Below, piece after piece: positions 47,681-59,200 of a DNA stretch of 64,000 nucleotides. The DNA is from Zeugodacus cucurbitae (Eukaryota > Arthropoda > Insecta > Diptera > Tephritidae): positions 53,003,501-53,067,500 of the forward strand of contig NC_071667.1 of the NCBI RefSeq assembly GCF_028554725.1, in the 5' to 3' direction. The position numbers and the translations under genes were made by a program. The notes beneath the pieces were generated by a model, which did not search any database, was not told where the DNA came from, and saw only the letters and a program-made list of their open reading frames with translations. The number at the start of each line of letters is the position of its first letter. The stretch's first letter is position 1.

Positions 47681-48721
47681 TTTTATACTCTCGCAACAAA
47701 GTTGCTAAAACTAAACGACTTAGGTATAGAGTTATATATATCAAAATGATCAGGGTTACGAGTAAAGTCCAAATCCGGTTGTCTGACTGTCCAACCGCCT
47801 GTCCGTCCGTGCAAGCTGTAACTTGAGCCATAACTAAGAAATAAATTAACCTATGAAAATTGGTATTAAGGATCGCACTATGAATGGTCATATTTGGATG
47901 TAATTTTTTTGGGGAAGTGGGCGTGGCCGCTCTCGATACTATGTTTTTGTACATATCTCGTAAACTAGTAAAGCTATATGAAGGAAACATTCTAGAGTCG
48001 TTTTCTTTAGGTACTACCTTACACAGTCCAAAAATGGAGGAAATCGGATTACAACAACGCCCACCTCCCATACAAAATTTTAAATGGGCGTGAGTCAAAA
48101 ACCATATCTCCGAAACTACTCGACCAATTTCAATGAAATTCGGTTCATAATATCTTCCTAACTTCCCAATGATATGTTGTAGGAAATTGTCCAAATCGCT
48201 TGAAAACCACGCCTTCTTTCTATATACCAAAACTTTGAAGTCGAGCTGAATAGTTTACTTTACAAAATATAAAGTAAGCACTAGTGAAGATATCGGAACA
48301 GAACTTTGCAAAAATACTGAATTTAAAGAATGGCATCGCCCTTCTAAAAATCGTCGTCGAAATTGGTCCATAAGTTTTCAAGACCCTATATATCGAATAT
48401 GAGGACCTCAGTGCGTCTAACAAATTTTTTACCGGAAATATAGGTAAGTCTCTCAGATATTTTGAAGAAGCGAATATGTTTCAGAGCGAATATGTTTCTT
48501 CTAATAATATATCTCCGTGCCAAAAATGAGTGAAATCGCGTCATAACTTCCCCTATCTCTCATATACTTAAATTAGGGGTTTCAAACTGTGAATTTACTT
48601 TATACCTTATATATGCCGTATATGTGAGTCAAATTGTTTGTTATATTAATAAAATTAAATAAATAAATTGCAAGAGTATAAAATGTTCGTTGACATCCGA
48701 ACTTAGCCCCTCCTTACTTGT
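47681..48721 (-). mobile_element. family A element, full-length, minus orientation
   Basis: As read on plus it starts TTTTATACTCTCGCAA (47681-47696) and has TTGCAAGAGTATAAAA at 48668-48683, one change from its perfect partner. It ends with a diverged hairpin and CCCCTCCTTACTTGT at 48721. The interior follows the order of the copy at 7484-8655 in reverse: GTCCGTCCGTGCAAGC, AGTGGGCGTGGCCGC, CGCCCACCTCCCATACAAAA, AAAACCATATCTCCGAAACT, CGAATATGAGGACCTCAGTG. The minus frame of 191 codons inside it (47655-48230) runs through these noncoding blocks. Confidence 0.7.
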
Positions 48722-50539
48722 ATATTTAAGATTCGACCCGAACGATTGATAAGTTTGCCAAGAACCATTCCAGAAGTATTCAAGTCGAATGGAAACAAAA
48801 TTGTTTGTAAAATAAAGAGAATAACAACTGGCAATACGAATATGAATAAGATTTGTGAAAATCCAGATATCTGGATATAAATGCACTATATTAAACGTAT
48901 CCTCGCATTATCCAGATTTTATCGAAATATTTCAATATGGATAGCCTTGGCTACTAACTGCAATCACACCTATGCCAAACACAAGCTGGGAAATAATTCC
49001 GAAAACAGTATAAACACACGTTCATGTTTTTGGTATTGCTTTTCAAGTGGGTTTTATTAAAAACGCTCAATTCAATCAATTTGTTCAATTAACAATGTCA
49101 TAGTCATATTCTGTATGTGTATGCTTTAATTTGTCATTTTAACAATTTCTATTTACTTTGTTTTATACATTATATATTTATATGTATGTATGTATATATG
49201 TTTGGATGCGCATATGTCTGTATTTAATTGTGTTATGGCGCAGGTGCAGCAGTTTACATGTGTATATGTATGTATGTATATATATTCATTTTAATAACGC
49301 TACACAAGGTGTGTGTGTGTATGTGTATATGTGTTGTATGTGTATATGTGTTGTATGTGTATATGTGTTGTATGCGAATATTATCTTTCTTGCTATTCAC
49401 CAAAACGCAACGGTTAAACGTTAAATTCATATATAAAATTCTTTTTCATAATTCACAATTTCTCATTATCTTGTGTGTGATTAAAAATGATCTTCACGCC
49501 ATTAATTTGTTGCTTCTTGTATTTATATTGCAAACATTTGTTCATTTATTTGTTTTGTTGTTGTACTAATACTACAAAGAAAAGTATTGCATAATTATGC
49601 TAATTATATAAATTGTAATTAAAAATAAAAAAATTAAATAAAAATAATAATAATAGTTTTGATTATGTTGTTTTTGTAATTGTGTATTACATTTTTTTTA
49701 GTAACTTAAAGCTAAACAAAAAATTTTTGGTTAATAAATAAATTGTTATTACTCGCTGGCAGGAGCGAGTGAACAAACCAAAGTACCTATGTATATAGCT
49801 TATAAGGATATGTTTATGTAATTGTTTGTAATCGAAGTAAAAATGGCATTTGTTAGTGACAATTACACATATTAACCGTTATTTAAATGCAATAAAATGT
49901 TGCACAATTCCAAATTTTAAAAATAATACTTGCACGTTTAACACCCATTTGTTACAATTTGAAGCCTAGGTTGATAGAAAATATGTGGTGAGAGTAATTT
50001 TGAATACTTTAAACATTTTGAGATGGCTTGGCAGCGTACAATTTCTGCTTAAAATAGAATTTCGCTCAAATATATGTATGGCTAAGTTGAAATATTGGCC
50101 AAATTCGATTCGCTACTTCTCTGCTCGTTATGTTCAAACTGTATCCGCATCTTCGAACACTACACACTAGATTTGAACACGGTCATCTTGTCAAACGAGT
50201 TACAAAAGACAGTAACAAAATGTTATTCAATACAAAACAGCCGGTAGCTGCCTTAGGCAGACGATATAAACTCCCTCTAGTATCCCTTCTAATGCTTATA
50301 CCAGTCCTTTTAATTTATACCAGTTATTTGTTCGAATCGACACTCTCCAAATATTGTCCAATCGAAGACAACTATGTTATTGTTATTATTATAATTTTTA
50401 CGTGTAATGCTTCTTGAAAAGAAACGCTTATACGATATATATACTATAGGAGCATTCTCTTACGAATTTCAAAAAGAGATTCACAAATGTTTTTAAAAGT
50501 ATTTTATATCAATTGACATTATATTGCATCTTCACTGGA
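48722..50539. other. no gene seen; 17-bp minisatellite
   Basis: The 17-mer ATGTGTATATGTGTTGT repeats three times exactly at 49321-49371. The frames at 49158-49569 are by-products of it. No exon is supported to the right, up to the TTCGAA-rich block. Confidence 0.5.
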
Positions 50540-51330
50540 GCTTTGTTTCATTTAGCACGTTATAGAAATTATATGAAAAATGCTTGCACATTCGAAAAGT
50601 AATTCGAACACAGTAAACGCTATGGATTCAAAGTAAATCGACAAATTCGAATTGGTATAAGTCACCAACCGAATCGAGATTTCTAACTTATGATTTGAGA
50701 TTTTTTCTTTAGTAATTAAGAATTCGAAGATTTTTTCTCTAAAATTTAAGTTTTCGAAACATTCGAAGGATCGTGATTTGATTTTTTTCAAATAGTTAAA
50801 AATTCGAACATTTTTTCTCTTTTTTTACTTTCATATTTTTTACTTTTAAAAAGTTTTAAGTTTCGAAATTATTTAAGATTCAAATTCGAAACATTAATTT
50901 AGTTTTCGAAACGCTAGCAATTCGAACATATTCAAAAACCTTCAAGAATTTGCGATCAGATTTTTTTTTCAAATAGCAAAAAATTCAAACATTTGTATTT
51001 ATTTTCGAAAAGTTGACGTTTCGAAATTTTTTAATTTTCGAATTTCGAACATTAGAACAATTTACAGCATTAAATTACGAAACTTCAGGATTTGCAGTAT
51101 TTTTCAATATTCGAATCACAACAAATTGACATATTTCGAACCTTTAGCGTTTCTAAAACATCATGTTTTTCAAATCGTCGATTCATTGCTGCTACTACTA
51201 CAACATTTTAATTTCTATTATTGTTCTAAAAGGCAGCACAATTTCGTGTTTTAATTATTCAATATTGAAGTTTTCAAACCGATTTTTTGGCGCAAACGAA
51301 GTTTTCGAAAACTTAATTTTCGAAAATTAC
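50540..51330. repeat. A+T-rich block with dense TTCGAA motifs, degenerate tandem repeat
   Basis: Words such as ATTCGAAC, TTTTCGAAA and TTTCGAAAT recur every 15-60 bp over about 800 bp. A longer unit is faintly visible: a GTTTTCGAAAC start, a GATTTTTTTCAAATAG middle and AAAAATTCGAACATTT end occur at about 50751-50811 and again, with insertions, at about 50902-50990. It lies 240 bp past the Rassf stop codon, so it is downstream flank or far 3' untranslated sequence. Confidence 0.55.
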
Positions 51331-51570
51331 CCTTATTTTTGTGCTAATTGAGAATCTTTAAATGCGTTACATCTGCTGCTTATGTGCATTTTTACCACTA
51401 AAACTATGTAAATTTGTTATTTGCATGATATTTGAGCTGTTACAACAGTTTAAGTGCGCACGCATCGAGCGTGAAAAAAATATTTGAGACAACGATTTCA
51501 ATAGAAATTGAAACGAAATGTAAATGTAAAAGTACGGTAAAAGAGTAAACGAGGCAAACTTGAAGCATAT

Positions 51571-54557
51571 TTATAGATGCACCTTCAGCGATTCCATGCG
51601 ATTGATGATGCGACGACGCAACTCGGCATATCTGCAAGTGGAAGTGGTGATACAAAATGGTTGATTAATAAAAGCTGTGAGATTTTCATTTTACTGTTAC
51701 TGTTACCTATCTCTAACTTTGGTCACTTCGCGCTCCAACTCATCATCGTAGCGTTCCAAAATTGCTCGACACTCGGGCAGTGAGAGGTTTATGAACTGAG
51801 CCACCTCATTGCTGAAAAGAAAGGTAGCTTTAGAGAATTGTATTTTACGTGCGAAGGTGTCTATCGTTACCTAATTTCATCCGTCTTCTTCGCATCGACC
51901 AGATAGAGCCGCGCCACATCCTCATGCGGTCCCATCATGACGCGCGTCAACAACGGATAATCAGTCTCTTTCAAGCGTTTCTGTTCGCCATTATCGCGTA
52001 TAATGAAGAGCGAAAAATTCTCCACAGCACTGTCGACCTTATATTTCTCTAACAGCAAATTGATCACATCGTTTGTGGTGACCAACGATGTGACCCACAC
52101 CGACATTAGCGAACCGTAAGGCGGCGTGAAGAACGATGTTTCGCGATTATAAAAGTGTCCATTGATGGAACAGCGACGCTTTAATTTTGTGCGTGATCTG
52201 CAAGGAAATATTTATTTTATTTTATGAAAAACAATTTTTGAAATTCACGCTTATCACCTTCTGTTGCCACTGCGGCGCTTGATGGCTGCGGCACCAGTGC
52301 GAGGCGGCCTACGCAACACCACGCCGTCCTCGGTAACATGCAGCGGTGGATCGGCATCATCATCATCATCACCGCCAACGCCGCCATTGTGCATCTCTCC
52401 GCCTCCCCTGCTAGCCGTGTACATCTCCTCCGTCTGCGTCAACTCATCGCCACCAGCGTTACCACTGTTTGACACGGTAATTGATGGCGCATCGGCGCGA
52501 CTGGAATCCGCCTCACTAACACTACCTTTGTCGTTATCTTTCGGATAGCAGTCCATTTCGATTTTCAGATACCGTTGCGGCACATCACTACGTCGTATGG
52601 TGGCCGATTGTTGCGGTTTCAGCGTTGAGTCGTCATCATCGCTGTCCGAGTAATCAAAACACGACGGTCCTGACTTGGAGCGATTTATGCCCTTATCGAA
52701 ATGGTGGTGTCCATATTGATACGTTGATAGATTTTTGGTGTTGCCACCCGTTGCTGCTGTGGCGGAGCCACTCTTTTGCAAGGCATACATGCGTTGCATT
52801 GAGTGAGGACTAGCAGTGCCGCTCTTCAAATGTAGCGTATCGTTGATTAAATTCGCATCGATGGAACGCAAGGCATGCTCACAATTGAAACTCTTGCTCA
52901 TCGGGCTCTCGCCGTAGAACTTGAGCGAATCGTTTATTCTCGACGGATCGATTGGCTGGTTGCGCTTCAGCGAGTCCTCGTTGGGCTCACGAAACGAATT
53001 GGCACCACTCACATAATCTAGATGAACACTACGTTTGAATTCCTCAAAATCCATCGGTTTGAGTGTGGCATCATCGGACGACTCGAAATTATCCGCTGTT
53101 GTAGTGCTGGTGTTTATGGTCGCCGATGTTGCGGTGACAAAATTGTCGGAAGAAGTGCTGGTACTCTCACTATTGCTATTACTATTATTGGTAGTTGTGG
53201 AAGAAGACGTTGGTGATGATGGCGATGGCGATGGCACTTCGCTGGTGGTATTCGTGCTTTCGGTGAGATTGTGTGCCGAAATCGTTTTTGAGGGTGAGCT
53301 ACCGCTGGAAGACGTTTGGGACGACGGCAATTTCACCGGCATCGTTTCATAAATTTTATCCTTTTCGCTAACGCGACGCTCCACCTGTAGTAAATCGTCG
53401 ATCTCATCCCATTCCAATTTCTCTAAATTATCCAATTTCGAAGGCAAAGTTGCCGACATGCAACTGGTGGATGCTGTAGTGATCGTTGTATCCGTGCCAC
53501 ATAAAGTGCTTGTGGATACGGACTCTTCGTCATCGTTAGCACGCCCAATGGTGCCGTTTAGTAAAGGCACAGCAGCACCATCAGCACCAGCAGTGGTATT
53601 GGCAGAGGCTTCTTCTGGCGTTGTGGGTAAATCTGTCAGCGGGTATTCATTCAAACTGCTTGAGTCGAATGTCATGCTCTCTGAGAGCGATATATCTGTT
53701 GACATGTTTTCGACTTCACTTGCTGTTGTTGGCGCTTCCAGTGACTCGCTAATGTCGTTTTCCTTATCCGATGGGCTGTCCTAAAATGGAAAAAAATGCA
53801 AGTGTTTTAAAAACAATTTAAAATATTTTTGTATTTACAAACTCACATCAGCTGCTTTTGAAACACGCTTTGAATTCCTTTTACGCACAACGAGAGTACG
53901 CTGATCATCGTCTTCTTTCAGATGTATCACACCATGTACACCCCAAGAAACTCGCAATGCACCTTCTAGTATTAGCCGATTATTCACTTCGCGGCTTCTT
54001 ATTTCCATGCTCTTATTGTCGTAAAATTGGTTGTAAACCTGAAGAGGAACATTGTGTATTAACGTTTGTATTTGCTACGCTTTGTTTAATTCTTACCTTT
54101 AGTTTACTCTCCAAATGATCTCTAGGCAAAACCGGGCCACCATTGCCAATGAAAGAGCGTTGTGCTCCTTTTACACCATAGCTCTTATGTGATTCCACAC
54201 GTGTGCCATGTCCGAATAGTTGCGGTCCGAAGAGCGCACCATAGCATGGCACATGACAGTAAGGCACTCCTTTATGCTAAATAATAGAATTAAATAATTT
54301 TTTTTGTATAAGTATAAGCGAACAAAGGCAAACCTCGGCATGTTGGCCTGGATTCAGCCGCTTGCCGCATTCCTCACAACGTAAACATTCTGGATGCCAA
54401 TCGTAGCCTAACGATTGTTTGCGCTCCGCTGGTGGGATAGAATAATGTATAAGTTACCATTCAAAACCAGATTGCAATTCAAGCTTTTGGTTTAGCATTT
54501 GAAGATCATTTGCTTACCGAAATAGACTGGTTTTCCACATTTGTGACACTTCCACAT
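51571..54557 (-). CDS. Rassf: Ras-association domain family protein with LIM domain (Rassf)
   Basis: Eight coding exons on the minus strand: 54518-54557, 54334-54428, 54097-54276, 53847-54038, 52258-53780, 51871-52197, 51707-51811, 51571-51631 (stop TAA 51571-51573). All junctions are in phase, giving 840 residues. A LIM zinc finger lies at residues 4-56 (C4, C7, H25, C28, C31, C34, C52, C56). A conserved piece follows (FYDNKSMEIRSREVNNRLIL, about 173-192). Residues 205-675 are rich in Ser, Thr and Asp and probably disordered. A Ras-association domain lies at about 703-785, and a SARAH helix at about 787-835. In Drosophila, the LIM-containing RASSF competes with Salvador for Hippo through SARAH and restrains Hippo signalling; that role is family knowledge. 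It acts in the cytoplasm near membranes. A 5' untranslated part joins at an acceptor before 54594. The ATG opens the LIM domain, so the start is firm. The donor after the long exon (AAG|GTGATA) is weak. Confidence 0.95.
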
Positions 54558-56279
54558 ATTTACGCGCTACCTTCACTTTGCAGTGTCAAGTGTGCTGGAA
54601 GAAAAATTCGCTGTAAGCAGCGACTACTTTATACCCTGTTTCCAGAATAGTCTGTATAAATTACACGCTAATAGCCACTATCGAGTTTTCTTTTATTTTT
54701 ACTTTGTTCCGTTTAAACGCGTGACGTATTAAACTTTATATAAAATATGCAAATGATCGTCAAACAGAAACCAAAAAAAAAAAAACGCGAGTATGTGGAT
54801 AGTATAATTGGTAAAAACAAGAATTCACAAGCCGAATAGCTGAAGCACGCAACCGATCAAGAGAGAATACAAAAAACGGAAACAAATTTGCCACAAAGGG
54901 CATAGAGGACACTGAACTCACTGCGTTTTCAGTTTCTCAACATAGTTTTTCTTTTTCCCACTGGCACTTTACTATATCGTTATATCATTCCAATAATTTT
55001 AATGTAAATAATTATAAATTATTGCTGCTAACCAGTGCGTTGCCGCAGTCACCGCCAACGCAAATCGCTAAACGTGTTCTGAATAATTGCAGTCAGTATA
55101 ATTATCTATGTTTAATGAACTCGCACACCGCAACACTTCATGTGCTATCGCTGCAATAAATTGTTTATTTCAATATATTGTTTATTTTATTGCAGACAAT
55201 AAGTTTTCCTACTTATTTGGAGGCGAAAAATAAAACAAATGCATTGTTTGCTTCGCGAATGGCACTGGAACAATTTGCCGCAAGGTTACCAGCTGTGATA
55301 AAAAGCGATTAGAAAAAATATTTGGAAATTTCTTAAAAATAATATAATTTGAGAAATAAATACAAATTTTAAGGTATTTTAATAAAGGGGATATTCAATT
55401 AAGATTAATAAAATAAATAAAAATTGTTTAGGATAAATCTTTATGTGCGACATCTTCATGTGATATCTTAGCGTTAAACAGCTGAGAAGGTGAGCTGCCA
55501 GCATTTGAATAATAGCCATCTGACAGTTTGTAGTATTGAAGAAAAAGTTCAAAGTGTAGTATTAAGATAAACATTTCAATTAATGTATACGAAAACTTTG
55601 ATTTTTAAGTGAAAAGTTGAAGCTAAAATTAATAATTTTGCAGTGGCTATACACAAGGTTAAGAAACTCATGTAAATTTGAAAAGTTTTGCAGTTTTTCC
55701 ACTTAAATTTGTTATTCTTCATACATCGTTTTCCAAAACGGCTCACAACGCAGCTCAAGTCAGCATATCATAAATTTAACAATGAATTTCATATCAACTC
55801 TGTGAGTTTATTGTTTATTACCATCTCTTCGCGGCATCCATCAACGCAACTGTCAAAGCATCAGGAGCCAAAGATGACAAGCAGCTGCCATAGCTAATTC
55901 GCGAAAAGTCAATTTGGTGAAAGTGTCTATGTTATTATCTAGTAAACCACTCAAAATTTGTTTCATATTTATTATTTTATACAATTTATATGGTTAGTGG
56001 TATATTTTATAAAATAAAACAAAATAGTGCACACCAAATGATTACTAATTAGTTATTGAAATGCAAAGTGCCGCAGTGAAAGAAAAATCGCAATTATACA
56101 TACATATATGTTCAGATAAGTAGTGTAGTGAAGATTTTGATGACGAGTGTGAAAGAGCAACAGCTGAAAAGTTAAATAAGTGATATTATCAGTTGAGTGG
56201 TGGAGAAATCGGATATTGCTATTCAAATTTGTTACATATTGGTGCTTTTGATCAAGTGCAAATAGGATAATCATCCAAG
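54558..56279. promoter_or_regulatory. divergent intergenic region, Rassf and CenB1A promoters
   Basis: It separates the two start codons. On the Rassf side, 54558-54594 is 5' untranslated exon with a good acceptor (TTTTCTTCCAG) to its right, so a noncoding first exon and the promoter must lie further right, probably between about 54800 and 55200. The CenB1A leader ends at the ATG at 56280. I see no TATA box or DRE-type TATCGATA in an obvious place. The open frames at 55576-55897 and 56053-56274 have no support. Confidence 0.45.
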
Positions 56280-59200
56280 ATGCGTTCCACCATAGAATTT
56301 GAGGAATGTCTTAAGGATTCACCGCGATTTAGGTGAGTTGAATGGGTGTTAGGTCAAGAATGTTTTGCGAAATTGCTGGGTACTACGCCCCTTTTTCTTC
56401 TTAAAACCGTGCTTATTGGATTTAATTTGTATCTGAAGTTTTATGTATGTACGTTTGTATATGATATTGTTTATTAACACTTTCTTTTTAAATCGAAATG
56501 TACAAATATATTTGTTATCTTCATTTAGTTTGGTTTTTGAGTATTTTATGTATTTGAACTATTTCTGTGGATGCGGTGTGTTTAATGCTTGAGTATCGCA
56601 CATCTGCATATGTACGCTTTAGATTGAACATTGACAGGTAAAATAGGTGCTCTTTTGTGCATTGCACAAAAGCATGCAATTACGTATGTATTCATACGCA
56701 AAGATATGCGAAAACATGGATTTTGTTGCTATTGTTCGTCGTTTTGCATGTTAGAGAATTTGCATGCTAAACACCAGCTGCTGGGTCATCGATGCCACTA
56801 CCAATGCCAGCCGTGCCTATTGCCATTCATTGCCGTCTGAGACTGAGTGACGCTTAATCATCACGAATTCCGACAAAACAATAAAATAAATTACGTATCA
56901 TCGAACAAAAGGCAAGATATACATACATATATACATACATATGTATGTATGTATGTACTTTGTTACATTGTGTATAATTTTGTCGTGTATACAAATGCAG
57001 TCGTGAAATGTTGATAAAACACAATTCAATAACACGAAACATTACTTTGGAAGAGTAAGATAGTTAAGAAGTATAAATGCATAAGTCAATTAAAAGTAAT
57101 TTGTTTTAAGTTATCAACTGTGTATTGGAAGTCTATCAATAGATATTAGTACCAACAAGCATTTAATATGAAAAGCTTGTTTAATAAAACGTTCGTACTA
57201 ATGTAGAATTAAATTGTCATTAAATTTTTGTGAACATATACATATTTAAAAAAAAGTAAATTCAGTGGAACTTCCATAGCTCGAACTCTTGAATTGGCAA
57301 TAGCATTTGTAAATCAAATTTCATACAAATATCCTTCCATAAATTTAACTTTTTACCAAGGCCTAATGTAAAATTAAAAATTTTACTATCGAAGCAGAAT
57401 TTTAAAAGTGTTTCTGAGGTGGATGCGAAGAAAAAATATTATATTACACTTATAGATTGTATAAAACATTTAACAGAGGCATGGGATACAGGCCTCAATA
57501 GCAAACACTAGAAAACGGCAACAAACAAAATTACAAAATGCATATTTTAATGTCTGTGCATAAAACTGTACGCGAAGTAAATAAATAAAACTGTGTATTA
57601 ATATATATTTTACAGCTATCTGAAAATTTATATGTTTTAATGAAAATTCTTTAAATCGAAGTCTCTCTAACTCGAAGTTTTTTGTGCATTATGGCGATTC
57701 GAGTTACTGTCTGTACATAAAACTGTACGCAAAGTAAATAAATACAAAATTATGTATTAATATATATTTTACAACTTATTGAAAAACTTTACATTAATTA
57801 AAAAAACCTATAACCCGAAGTTAATTTGTGAATTATGGTGATTTGAGTTAGGAAATTTTGTATACTATTTTGTGGTTTTTAACGGAATTTTATTTTCATT
57901 TTCAAAGAGCAGTCAGTTTATTCGGCAGAAATTTATCATTACGGAATTGTGAACAAATTCAAAAAAAGCTAACTACATGGTTTCACTAGTTAAATTATCA
58001 TGGAGTTATATAATGCATTTTTTTCATTTTATTTAAATATACTTCCAATATATAGTTGAACTTCCATATCTCGAAGTTCTCCATAAATCGAACTCTTGAA
58101 TTGGCGATAGAAGTCAAATTTCATACATATATTTTTGTGGATTATGGTGATTTGAGTTCGGGAATTTCAATTGTATTTAAATTTGATTATAGTCCAAGCA
58201 CAAATAATCTATATAATTGGAACATACATATTATCAATATACATATAAATAAACGTATTTGTTTTATCAAATCGTTTTATAAGTAGCTCAAGTCTGGTAT
58301 TAATTGTTTTAGTTCATTTTCAGAAATTCTACTTTAATTATTTATTTTGTCCGCCAAAACAATTTTGCTATACGAGTTAATGATTTTTTACTGTCTAAAG
58401 TAAATTTCAAGTTTCTACAAAGGAAACCTTTGTTGTGTTAAACGATTGTTTCTGGGGGCACGTTGTTTGAAAGCGAAATTCCAAATGTGTCTTTTATTTC
58501 AGTTATCCCCTTTGCAAAAATACCACGCCAAATAGCTTTATCAGTATTGATATCTTATGGTTAAGATTCTTATCTAAATACTTCAAACAAATTACTTTAA
58601 AAATTTATAATAAACAAGCACATACAAAATTATATACGAAAGCTTTTTAAGTACTCCCATACTACCTGCTAAGTTAAAAGCATTTTTTTCCAAAGAGCAA
58701 CAGTGTGTCTTTTAGATTTCAAAATTGGAAAAAAATTAATAAATCAAGACATTTGATATTTTTTTAGTTTTAATATGTGTATGCGATAGTTTTATTTAAA
58801 TGTGTCTATTTTTGTTACCAGATTGGCAGCTCTCTGCACTACACACCTACATACTCGTTCATATATGTATCAATATAAATGCATAAATAAATAATTAATT
58901 ACAATTTAATGTAGCGATAATAACTTGAGCTACTTATAACGCTTACCAAAAGCGCACATCCTCTACCGCGTTTAATTTTTATATAATTCTCATTTATTCA
59001 TTGACATACATAATTCCACTAATTGCTATGCGTCACACGGATGTAATTATAATAAAGAAAAAATAAAACAAAACAACAAGACAAAAATATATGTGCAAAA
59101 ATAAAAAAGGAAGTGGCAATGTTTATGTAAAATGAAAGAGAAAATTTACATAAACGAACTGTTACTATCTGAATATTTACTTTACGACAGGTTTATTTAT

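Noticed and set aside
47655..48230. 191-codon minus-strand frame
   Set aside because: It lies in another family A copy and corresponds to the same noncoding blocks, not to a conserved protein.
52264..53784. Plus-strand frames of 62-108 codons opposite Rassf
   Set aside because: Antisense shadows of the long Rassf exon, produced by its Ser/Asp-rich codon use.
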